Assembly (NCBI RefSeq): GCF_047948215.1
Contig: NC_134460.1
Span: forward strand, 129,805,324-129,869,323
DNA length: 64,000 nucleotides
DNA from: Lycorma delicatula
Taxonomy: Eukaryota; Arthropoda; Insecta; Hemiptera; Fulgoridae
Direction: 5' to 3'
Shown here: positions 46,398-55,999 of the stretch, in pieces
Numbering within the stretch: position 1 is the stretch's first letter
Layout of the letters: the number at the start of each line of letters is the position of its first letter
The notes under the pieces: generated by a model
Told to the model about the DNA's origin: nothing
Database searches by the model: none
Seen by the model: only the letters and a program-made list of their open reading frames with translations
Position numbers and translations under genes: made by a program

Positions 46398-47953
46398 ATG
46401 AGACGAAGAGGATCACTCCCCTTAGAGGGATCATCGCAGGGAGCTTCTAGCTCACAAAAGGTTACCATTACTAAGAAAACGGAGGGTAAATGTAAAAAGA
46501 GACCCCGACAAGGGTCCTCAGAAGAAGAAGAATGACCGCCGGAGAGCCTTAGCAATCTGGTTTACCAATTGGGATTAACTATATGGTGGTGTTGAGACAG
46601 CATATAGGACCGGGTCTCTCAAAATACATAAGTACACATGAGCAGGAGCTCAAAGGTATATATGATGGGCTTAATGCCTTGACGCAAGTCTCGTCCCCTT
46701 TATCAGTTGTTACGCAGGCTACTCAGACGGACCCTATAGTTGTGGAAGATGAGATGGAGCAAATTCTTACTAAGGAGCTGACAGATGAGCAAATAATAGA
46801 TCTACTGCCCAAAAGGTGGCCAAATAGTTTGCGGAACAAAATTATTTTGATTAACGAGTTGCCTTCTGAGGTGGTGGACTCTTGTACTGTTAGTGATTTA
46901 AGTAAATCAAGTCAAGGGGATGAAAAAGAAGGTATTAGTACCAAATACAAAGTAGGCGACATTCGTAAAGATGTACAATCAATTCTTGGAGACTGTGACG
47001 ACATTAAGAAAAGTAAATACAAAATCTACTATGATGGTAATGCTACTGAGTAGAGCACAATGGGAGCTATATTGAGGGCTTTAAGGAAGATTATTCTTCA
47101 GGCTGGTAATTTAGTTTTTGTCGTCCCCAATAATAATATTGGAAACTATATGAAGAAATTAATATCTTATTTGCGGAGAGACGAGGAAGTAGCGGTTAAA
47201 GTGCTTACGATCCCAGTTGAAGGTAAAGCTATACAAGGCAAGTCTGGACAAGCCCATATTAAAAAGTCGACACCACCGGCAGTTGACAGTCGTACTGTGG
47301 TTATCAAAGCAGCTGGAAAATCCTATTCTGATTTACTTAAAACGATGAAGTCTGCAGTAAGTAGCGAAGATGCAAAAAAGGTCATCTCCTTACGTAAGGG
47401 CAGGAATGAAGAACTCCACGTGAGAATTCAGGGAGCGCAGAAAGCTGCTAAGTTTACAAGTAACCTACGAGATAAGGCGGCAGATTTGCATGTTGACCTG
47501 CATACAAGAGCGGGAAGGCGCACAATAGTTCACATCAGGGATGTAGAATATGACACCACTGAGACAGAAATTTTTGCTGCAATTACTGCAAGAGTAGGTA
47601 CTGATGAGGACATCAAGATATCGTCAATTAGAAAAGGGTACGCAGAGACCCAAAATGTTACAGTTATCACCTCGTAGAGGGCTGCCTGTAAGCTGGTGGA
47701 ACAAAGGTTGAGGATTGGCTGGGTAAATTGTCGGGCATATATTAGGCAATCAGAGGAAAAGTGCTTCAGATGCTGGAATACTGGACATCGTAAACATGAG
47801 TGCAAGAGCCCTGACAGAATGGATCTCTGCTTCAATTGTGGAGGCAGAGACCATAAGATTGCTGAATGCCGGGAGCATAGTAGCTGCCTGGACTGTGGGA
47901 GCCAAGAACACCGCACCGGAGGCTGGGGGTGCTCAAAACATTTAAATGCTTAG
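46398..47953 (+). pseudogene. R1-clade ORF1 (gag-like RNA-binding protein), interrupted
   Basis: The first ATG at 46398 opens a basic, serine-rich start (MRRRGSLPLEGSSQG). This frame meets TGA at 46533. A frame shift near 46560-46583 leads to the main frame, which is open except for in-frame TAG at 47051-47053 and 47675-47677, and ends at TAG 47951-47953. The C-terminus has three zinc knuckles: CFRCWNTGHRKHEC, CFNCGGRDHKIAEC and CLDCGSQEHRTGGWGC. That number is usual in R1-clade ORF1, which binds element RNA and forms the ribonucleoprotein. The stop of ORF1 lies inside the start of ORF2 (ATGCTTAG). Confidence 0.88.
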
Positions 47954-50836
47954 GGTGATAATGGTTAACGCAAACAGAAGCACCATGTCTCATGATTTGG
48001 TTAGTGAACTGGTCATAGAGCAGAGGGCTGATTTACTGATAATCACGGAGCCGAACAAGTACTTTGTTGCTAGATCAGGCTGGATGGTGGATACAAATGG
48101 TGACGTGGCAATTATGGATGTAAGTGGCAGGATAGCATGGAGATTGACGTCCAGATCTGGAGGCATGTTGGCGGTGGAGTCGGATTCAACACTAGCGATT
48201 GGTGCCTATGTGTCTCCAAACTGTGACATATATGAATTTACTAGAAGACTAGACATAATACAAGGAGTAGTAAATAACGCTAGGAAGAAAGTCATTATTC
48301 TAGGTGATTTCAATAGTAAAGCGATTGCAGCAGGGAGCGCATACACCAATCGCAGACGTGAGATCCTTACGGATATGATGGGGGCAATTAGCTGTCATTG
48401 TGTAAATGATGGCACCCCTACATATGAAGCGAGAGGACACTCGTCAGTCTTGGACTTAACAATCATAGACGATAGATGGAGTAGGGAACACTGGGACTGG
48501 CGAGTGTTACCACATGATGTGGCGAGTGACCATCATGCCACTATGATTACCATAAAAGGCTCAGACTATGTGACTAGAGAGAAAATGCCCTATAGTAGTT
48601 TTACAAAGGAACAGATCGAGATCATAATCGATAGAACGGCCGAAAGGATTATCAACATAGAGAATCTGACACCAGTTGCCCTGACTAACGTTATAAGACA
48701 AGAAATGGGCAGAGTAGCTCACAGAAGAGCCAATAGACACTTAGTGTATTGGTGGAATATGGAGATTGAAACACTGAGAGGGCTCCTACAATCGCGCAGA
48801 AGAAGGAAGCAGAGACTCAGAATGCGAGGCGGACAGGAGTACGAGGAGGCATCTCTGGCTTATAAAGAGACCAGACGGGCCTTAAACAAAGCTATTCGTA
48901 TATCTAAGAAAAAACAGTGGCACAGACTCTGCGAAGAGTTAGACGGAGACCCCTGGGGACAGGCATACAAAATAATCACTAAGCGATTTGGAAGGCGTCT
49001 GCCCGTATTAAATAATGAGCAGGTAGAACAACAATTTAATGAGCTATTCCCCGGTAGAGTAGAAACTGCAGGAAATGTTATAGATTGCGAACCCAGACGC
49101 TTCACGTTCTCTGAACTGCACTTGGCTGTAGCACAACTGGGTAATAGGAAGAGCCCGGGTCCAGACGGAATTCCAGCGGCACTCCTTAAAGGGCTGATAA
49201 AGAGAATTCCTTATGAAATGCTTGATTTTGCCAGCCATGGATTAGAAAACAAGACATTTCCAGGAATCTGGAAGGAATCTAGGGTGGTGTTTATCCCAAA
49301 AGGCACAAATGAGAATGGAGAACCTTTATACAGACCATTGAGTCTTTTAAATACCATGGCGAAGGTAGTGGAGAAGATGCTCGCTGGCCGAATCTTTAAG
49401 GAACTTGAGGAAGGAATAGGCATTAGTGGAAATCAGTTTGGATTCATGAAGGGTCGTTTGACGATACAGGCGGCGACAAAGGTGATCGACTGGGCTAAGG
49501 ATACTAGGAGCGGCACATGGAGAACGAGGCGTATTCCCCTATTCATAGCTTTAGATGTAAAAAATGCATTCGGTTCTATTAAGTGGGAATCAATAAATAG
49601 GGCATTAGTGGAAAAGGTATCAGTCCTTATTTAAGAAGGCAGATAGGGGAATACCTCTCAAATAGAGAATGCTTGGTGGAGACGCAGAGTGAGTGCCTAC
49701 GTTTCAATATTTATGGCGGTGTGACACAGGGGTCTGTACTGGGACCCTTACTCTGGATACTGGCCTTCGATGGGATATTAAGACTGGACTATCAGGATGG
49801 GGTGCAAGTAATTGCCTATGCCGATGACCTGGCGATACTCATCAAGGGTAAAACAACTGTCGATGTACAAGAGAGTGCTAACAACACGTTACGGACGATA
49901 GATAATTGGTTGAAAGAGAGGGGACTCCAGCTGGCAATAGAAAAATGTAAATATATTATGTTCACAGGGAAGAGGATTTTAGACCGTCCGGCCATCCAAA
50001 TTGGAAACCAACAAATAACAGAGGTCGATAAGATTAAATACCTGGGTGTGACTTATGAGAGGAATTGCCGGTTCACCCAGCATATAATAGACATATGTGC
50101 CAAAGGTGAATAGATGACTAAGAATTTGAATATAATAATGTCTTCGCAGAGAGCTCCAAGACCCACTAAGCGAAGGGCGATAGCGTCCACAGTGACATCT
50201 ATGATGTTATATGCAGTACCAGTGTGGTGGCACTCAGTCAGGGTTAAAAGAAATTTGAACAGACTGGTTAGTACTCATAGGAGGCTGTTGCTGGGGGTTG
50301 TTTCAGCTTACAGGACGGTCTCCTATGAGGCGTTGTGCGTGTTGTCTGGGGTGCCACCAATAGACTTAATGGCCCTAAATAGAGTCGAGAGGGCGCAAGG
50401 CCTCGAAGCAAATGAAGCAAAAGATAGACTTAGACATAGATGGCAAAATAGATGGCAGGAGGATGGACCAGCCAGACGCACGAAGGAGCTGATTCCAGAT
50501 ATTGCACTATGGTTAGACATGGAACATGGTGAGTTAAATTATCATATCACGCAGTTTTTTACAGGTCATGGCAATTTCAATGAGTACCTCCATCGTGTTG
50601 GAAGAAGGCCAGGTCCAGAATGTATGTACTGTGAGATAATTGACAATGCAGAACACACATTTTTCTGCTGCGAGAGGTGAGCAATTAAAAGGAGGAACTG
50701 TGGCATAATAGGTATGAGCCCAGCAGAGGTCCTAGAGCACATGTTGAGGAGCGAAATAAACTGGAAGAAGGTTACGGAATTTATAGTAGCAGTATTAACA
50801 GAGAAGGATATAGATGAAAGGCGACTAGGTTACTAG
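47946..50836 (+). pseudogene. R1-clade ORF2 (endonuclease-reverse transcriptase), interrupted
   Basis: Starts ATG at 47946, overlapping ORF1. The endonuclease covers residues ~1-200: NANRS near 8, ITEPN with E35, GDFNSK with D121 and SDHHA with D195-H196. The RT begins near residue 390 (RKSPGPDGIP at 401-410, RPLSLLNTMAK from 463, NQFGFMKGR, motif A FIALDVKNAF with D537). One base is missing near 49616, and the frame resumes with GISPYLRRQIGEYLS. Motif B GGVTQGSVLGPL and the catalytic IAYADDLAIL follow. An in-frame TAG at 50111-50113 and a TGA at 50678-50680 interrupt the frame (the TGA stands where a Trp codon is likely, after FFCCER). The C-terminal zinc-binding C-x2-C...H-x4-C motif (CMYC...HTFFCC) lies before the TGA, and the frame ends at TAG 50834-50836. 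All key catalytic residues are still encoded, so decay is recent. Confidence 0.92.
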
Positions 50837-51114
50837 TGTAGAATAGGGTAGGGTGGACAGCCTCAGTGATGAGAGACGGCACGCTGAGGTGTGTCGTTCT
50901 CAATAATCCACTGAGGACTCCAAGGGTTTAGATAGGTTCCGATGAAGAAGAAGAGTAAGAAAAGACCCGGTGCCACGTTACGGCTATTTGAAGTATGTCG
51001 TGGTTTCCAAATGGGCAAACAGAAAATCACTCAAAAGAGCTGACACCGGCGAGCCGACCTGCCATGCCGGATGTTCAGCCGGTAGGCGGATAGGCTCGTT
51101 AGAGTTTACCAGAC

Positions 51115-51163
51115 ACTCCCCTGGGTGGCGCAATACCAACCAGTCGGACCGGCCCAGGGGAGT
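51115..51163 (+). promoter_or_regulatory. 3'-terminal hairpin of the R1-clade 3' UTR
   Basis: ACTCCCCTGGG (51115-51125) and CCCAGGGGAGT (51153-51163) are perfectly complementary around a 27-base loop, 7 bases before the poly(A). The truncated copy at 28740 keeps CTCTCCTGGG...CCCAGGGGAG with a G-U pair. In non-LTR elements the 3' end of the RNA is what the reverse transcriptase recognises; this role is inferred here. Confidence 0.6.
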
Positions 51164-51180
51164 AGAGTGAAAAAAAAAAA

Positions 51181-51191
51181 GGTCAATTGTC
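51181..51191. repeat. Target-site duplication, 3' copy, of the R1-clade element
   Basis: GGTCAATTGTC directly after the poly(A), identical to 45647-45657. Confidence 0.9.
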
Positions 51192-51364
51192 AAGATAACC
51201 CTCATCCTTCTATAGCTCAAGGGTTAAGGTTATCCCCTCTCCCTCACCTTCCAGGTTAAGACGTCATTTGACCCGCTTCTCCGCATCTTGGACCTGTTAA
51301 TCATGGCCTCCTCCTTGTTCGATAAAAACTAATCCCATTTTTACATTTTATTTTCGTTTTTCCA

Positions 51365-52100
51365 GATGAAGACGAACAATAATTATTTCCCCTTTAACAT
51401 TAACTATCCCTTCGTTCTGGACCGAAGTCATCGAAACATTTCAGTGGAACGGACACTACCAGTTTCTCTTCAACCCTGCTGCAAAATGAATGAGTCAGTT
51501 TTGTTGTTGTGGAGGGTAGGCGATGCCTTCCTTCCTACCACCATTGTATTGTCAGCAAAACAGTTGCGTGATCAGACGTAGTATCGATTTTTAGGTACTT
51601 TAACCCTTGGTATATACAATTATGAAACATTTGAAGTGATGATAAAGTCTGTCGTTGTAACCGGCGGCCAGTTAGTCGGTTGCAGTCCAGAAATTTCGTT
51701 TAGGGACAATGAATCCCTATAAAGCCTTGCCTCTAGTTTTTACAAGCCTAGAGCCTCAGAATATATATTTAGGGTTCCAGTCGCCTCTCTCCAGTTTTTC
51801 ACTACCTAGTGTAGTTAAAAACTCGGAGAAAGATTAAATCGTAATCACCTGATGAGGATGACAGTAGACTGCAGATAGCCTAAACAGTCCAAGCCAGTCT
51901 TCGACTTGGCTTGAGTGTGATCTGTTTCATATTCCGGTGGTTCATGATGCTTATTCACGTCTGTGATGAAGACTGTAGAACCTCCATGAGTTTTGCCATC
52001 ACGATGATTGGTATTGTTGACCGAATACCTTCGATGACGAATGAAATTACGTTCTTTGAACTGCATCTCTGAAAACAAGACGACGTCCAACGATTCGATA
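51365..52100 (-). pseudogene. Jockey-clade LINE, endonuclease region, decayed
   Basis: The minus strand opens with LDVVLFSEMQFKERNFIR, RRYSVNNTNHRDGKTHGGST and FITDVNKHHE, which follow the endonuclease of Jockey-clade elements (LSET-x-L/F-K...Y-x-x-YR-D-R...GG-x-A-x-LI-x-x-x-IKH). Later pieces are LNIYSEALG, QPTNWPP, DFITSNVS, TMVVGRK and SPTLHNNKTDSF, matching the GEPTYWP...PDLLDF...L-H-N-x-x-TDW order. Multiple frame shifts and stops. The reverse transcriptase is absent from the visible part. It lies just downstream of the R1 insertion and could once have continued toward it. Confidence 0.75.
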
Positions 52101-52665
52101 GTATTAAAGCCTATTCCGAAGCGGAATGGTGTAACTTCCTAAGCACAACTCGAAGCTCTTTCGTCCTTCTTTGTGAAGGTATGACCGATCAAATTGTGCT
52201 CACGCACGAAGTCAGTTATCCGCTTGCAGTCGTCAAGATTTTTTGACATAACACGTAATGTTAGAGCGGAATAGTCTTACGCTGTAGTCACATGTTTTAA
52301 CTACCGATTCAATTAATTCATACAACCGGATAACATTGGTTATGCCGTACGTACAGAACTGTCATTGAGGGCTTAATGGTTTTCTTTTGACAGGTATTGA
52401 CGTTACTATCCTCCATCAGGAGGATCCGAAAGCGATTTTTTAATGTAAAAATTAACGGTGTAACGGGAAAATGTGATACTTTTCTTGGACGCAAAACTGG
52501 CACCATCTGCCATGGTATATAAGCTATCTGTGATGAGTGCATCCTGTCGGAGATATCATCCTCATCAAACAAGATTGTCTCTAAGAAGTTTGCGGGAGGA
52601 TTTCTTTCTTGGATCCCTTTTTTGGGGAACTAAGGATCCACGCTTTCTAGACTACATTTGACAGT
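52101..52665 (-). pseudogene. Jockey-clade LINE, ORF1 (gag-like) region, decayed and joined to the endonuclease
   Basis: The minus strand has CDYSVRLFRSNITCYVKKS, DDCKRITDFVREHNLIGHTF, TKKDERA and, one frame away, RVVLRKLHHS. This is the pre-knuckle domain of Jockey-type ORF1 (...L...YTY/HTF-T-x-K-E-x-R...RVV-L-R-x-LH-x-S-T). Right after LHHS the sequence passes to the endonuclease, so the zinc knuckles, the end of ORF1 and the start of ORF2 are deleted. The segment 52318-52572 upstream is a probable ORF1 N-terminus (MADGASFASKKSITF in one frame) but is weaker. Confidence 0.65.
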
Positions 52666-55600
52666 GAACATAAATTGTCGCCTCATGCTCTTCAATTGGA
52701 ACAGCTGAAAGCTGTTCCCTAATTTATTCAAAATGCATGTAGAACAGAAAAATAGAAACTGAAATAAATAAATAAAAACCAGTTATGTGATACAATACCC
52801 GATGGAATTGAGCTATATAGTAATCCTAATTCTCGAAGCACTTTTTAAACACAAAAACATCAAAATTCAGGAGCAAATAGTAAACAAACTTCTATATTAT
52901 ATTATCAGCTAATTATTAGTATAAGTTAGTTATGGAATACAAAAATAGAAGATACTTATAATCTTAAATAGTGTGAAATAATTTAGTTGCCTGAAATGTC
53001 TACCGGCTATTTCAACAGTTCGTCATATCTAAGTATAATTAATTGTTAAAGTGTTCTACCAATATGGTACAGTGTAGGAAAACCCAGAGAAAAATAAAAT
53101 GTGAAAAATCCATAAAGATGACATTTTTCACAACTTTTCTTAATATTCCAGATTCCAGCCATTTAACAATGAGAATAAAAGGTTATCCAATCTAGCCTAG
53201 ATCGAAAGCTGTAATTTAAGCTTTCGTGCTCTTTGTTATTTAAAAGTAGACATTATTTTTATTTAATTCCAATGTAACTGATGAAATTTAACTCTAATTT
53301 CAGTTAATTTATTCCATGAAAAAGGATTTGCATACATCCTCTCATACAATGATAAACACATACTTAATTTTTAATTGTTTAATTAATTTGTCTACGATGA
53401 AATTTGTTGTACATCAAACTAAAGAAATATTATCATCCATTAAGATTTTTTAGATTTAAAGTTTATGATGTTCAGAATATTTTATTTATGTTTTCTCTGT
53501 TAGGTTTGAAAGCAATGGATATCGGGCAAAAGACTTTGTCTCGGTATTGTTTATGTCCTCACAATGATTAAATTCTTTAAAAATAATATGTCATTAGAGT
53601 TATAAAAAAAAAACTTATGAAATTATCAGTTTAAATAAGACATTTTCCTTTTATTTCTAACATTGAAATATAAGTTAAAAAAAATAAAAGTTATGATGCT
53701 ACTTGCGAATAGTTATGTATAGTAATTAAAATTTTTGTTTACTTCTTAAAATGATATCAGTATGTAATACAGCTACTTGATAAATACCTATAATAATAAT
53801 AGAAATTACAAAAGCTAGGAACATAAATTAGATAATTAATATTTTTATACAGAAATTGAAGTCAAACAACAAAACTGTACTTTTTTTAAACTAATTATTC
53901 TTTAAAACAGAATTTCGCCGCGAGTATCTTTAGTTTCTTAATCTGTTTTATTGATAAAAACCTGCAGAAAAGTGCCGAGAATGTTACGATTAGATTCTGG
54001 TAATGAATTAGATTTTAAAGAAGATTTATTATGTCTTTTTTAGTGATATAAGTGATTCCAGTCAATCTCCAATCAAATTCGATTAGCTCTCGGTTTTATA
54101 TATACGCACCTTTACTTCAAAATTTCGGCATTGTTTTCTATAGTTCGTTTATAAGTTTACATTCTCTGTTACTCTGTATATTTTAGTGATAACTTATTTG
54201 AATTTCCGGCCAAAAATAACTTGTTACTACTTTTAACCGTTTTCACGTTAATGATACATATTATAAAATAAATACCAAAACTTAGAAACTGTAAAGAAGT
54301 GAAGTCAATAATGAAAACTAAAAAAAAAGAGTTTTTTATATGATATCATGTCACTTTTTAGTAAAGATCAAAAACTGTCTACTCATCTATAGCCGCTCAT
54401 TCTTTAAAATTGGGAAAATGAAATATACAAAATAACAAATTAAATAAACATTTTCCATTTTTAAAAAAAACATGTATGTTTGGTAAAATATGTAGGTAGA
54501 ATAGAAATAGAAGAAATGCAGTCAGCCGATGTTTAAAAAAAATGTAATTAGTATTTTTAAATTGATATGAAATAATTTATTTCAGCCACTGACAATGAAT
54601 ATCTCGTCATTCATACATTTACATTCTCTCTCTTTACCACTTAATAAAATATCAATTATTTTATCATTTAATAGCACAACAATTAAATTAAATGCTGAGA
54701 ACTTTCTTTTACTTTTTCTTTAACAATTTTAATAATTTTTTAGATGAAAAAAAATGTTTGGAAATTTTGCAATCAAATGAGACCTTGATTATCCAGGATA
54801 AAGGCAATCATTTGTTCTCAGCGATATTAGTGGGTTTTATGCTATGTTGAAATAAGCGTTTAAAATATTTCTGAAATACAGTATATTCGTACTTCTGCAA
54901 CATTTATCTCTCTCTTTTTATGTGAAAATTCTGCAACTGTTAATGGTAGCAGTATCAAGGTTCTAAGGTCAGTTCTTTGTTATTTTATGTGGTTTTGTTT
55001 AATTTTAACCGCAAAAGTAATTTTAAAATACTTAGTCGTAAATAGCAAATAAATTGTATGTATTGAACAATTTTACCGTATATCATACAATATTTATAAG
55101 CCTGTCCGTAATCCTGTTTTATAAGAAGTGCTGACTCTCAAAGGAAGAATGATTATAGTTCTTGAGAAGGTACAACATTTGTTTTTAAAGATGCAAGTTA
55201 AAAAATGTATTAACAAAATGAGCTCTAATTTTTCCTCTATCTGGTGTTTCGTAACAGTCTACCCGGACAGATTTATAATTAAAAATGAAAGAATCCATGT
55301 TTTGTTTCTACTTACGATTAGATTCTAGTTATTGTAGAATTTGCTACATTAATATAAGGGCGATTATGACTGATGATACTTTATTGATGCTAAAGATGAA
55401 GAGCTAATAACATACGGGTTTTTTTTAATAAAAACTATCCATACTTTTGTTAACTGACATCTACGTTGAAGAATTCAGTACAGTAAAATATCTGGAGTAG
55501 ATTAACCCTTCTCTAGTTCACACAAGGACATGTTACATAATATGCAGAACAAAATCAAAAATACCCCTAGTGATAGAAAATACATAATATTAATATACAT

Positions 55601-55826
55601 AAACAAAAGACATTTAAGAGCGTTTATGTTTTCAGAAAAGAAAGTATCGATTTCAAATAACAAACAAAACTGATAAATCATTCTGCACGTCGGATTCTTT
55701 TCTGTGTTGGATCTAAAATTAGTTTCAAAATTCTTCCTGTTGAAAATTCTATTAATTAGTTTGCGAGTTATTTAATATTTCATAATTTCATATTAATTAT
55801 TAAAAATTGAACTTTGGATCATTTCA
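52666..55826. other. AT-rich sequence without recognisable gene
   Basis: No coding or repeat relationship was found on either strand. Confidence 0.5.
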
Positions 55827-55839
55827 GTTCATGAATCTA
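55827..55839. repeat. Target-site duplication, 5' copy, of SINE F3
   Basis: GTTCATGAATCTA, repeated exactly at 55987-55999. Confidence 0.92.
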
Positions 55840-55986
55840 CTAAGCCGGCCTCCAAGGCGCAAGTGGTAACGTATCCGTCTTTCATCCGGAGGTCCCGGGT
55901 TCGAATCCCCGTAAGGCATGGCATTTGTACACACTACTTGTCATTCGTCTCATCCTCTGAAGCAATGCTTAACGGTGGTTCCGGAG
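55840..55986 (+). mobile_element. Complete tRNA-Glu-derived SINE (F3)
   Basis: It is bounded by a perfect 13-bp direct repeat (55827-55839 and 55987-55999). The head has the A box GCGCAAGTGGTAACG, an anticodon arm TCCG-T-CTTTCAT-CCGGA with anticodon TTC (glutamate) and the B box GGGTTCGAATCCC. A unique middle (GGCATTTGTACACACTACTT) follows, then the tail CATCCTCTGAAGCAATGCTT and AACGGTGGTTCCGGAG. It is about 147 bp long. It would be transcribed by RNA polymerase III and moved by a LINE. There is no A-tail, so the tail sequence itself may be what the partner LINE recognises. Clean target-site duplications and intact boxes suggest recent insertion. Confidence 0.92.
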
Positions 55987-55999
55987 GTTCATGAATCTA
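55987..55999. repeat. Target-site duplication, 3' copy, of SINE F3
   Basis: GTTCATGAATCTA, identical to the 5' copy. Confidence 0.92.

Larger units (their letters stand above)
45658..51180 (+). mobile_element. Full-length R1-clade non-LTR retrotransposon
   Basis: The element is bounded by an 11-bp direct repeat and ends in an 11-base poly(A) after AGTAGAGTG. In order it has a ~740-bp 5' UTR, ORF1 with three CCHC knuckles, an overlapping ORF2 with apurinic-type endonuclease and reverse transcriptase, and a ~330-bp 3' UTR with a terminal hairpin. Its length of 5523 bp is normal for the R1 clade. R1 itself inserts into 28S rDNA, but the flanks here are not rDNA, so this is a non-rDNA member of the clade or an off-target insertion. 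Both ORFs carry disabling changes, so it cannot move by itself as it stands. The codons are visibly less AT-rich than the flanks. Confidence 0.93.

Noticed and set aside
46298..46555. 85-codon minus-strand frame
   Set aside because: Antisense shadow of the retrotransposon 5' UTR and ORF1 start.
45647..51191. Insertion of the R1-clade element in ribosomal DNA
   Set aside because: Neither flank resembles 28S rRNA, and no rRNA sequence was seen anywhere in the window.
50984..51220. 78-codon minus-strand frame across the retrotransposon 3' end
   Set aside because: It crosses the 3' UTR, poly(A) and target site, so it cannot be an old gene.
51360..51581. Exon starting ATGAAGACG after TTTTTCCAG
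   Set aside because: The acceptor-like site is attractive, but the opposite strand here carries the Jockey endonuclease tail (LHNNKTDSF), so the plus frame is a shadow.
55851..55922. tRNA-Glu gene
   Set aside because: It lies inside a 147-bp unit with target-site duplications and a SINE tail, and the acceptor ends do not form a 7-bp stem.
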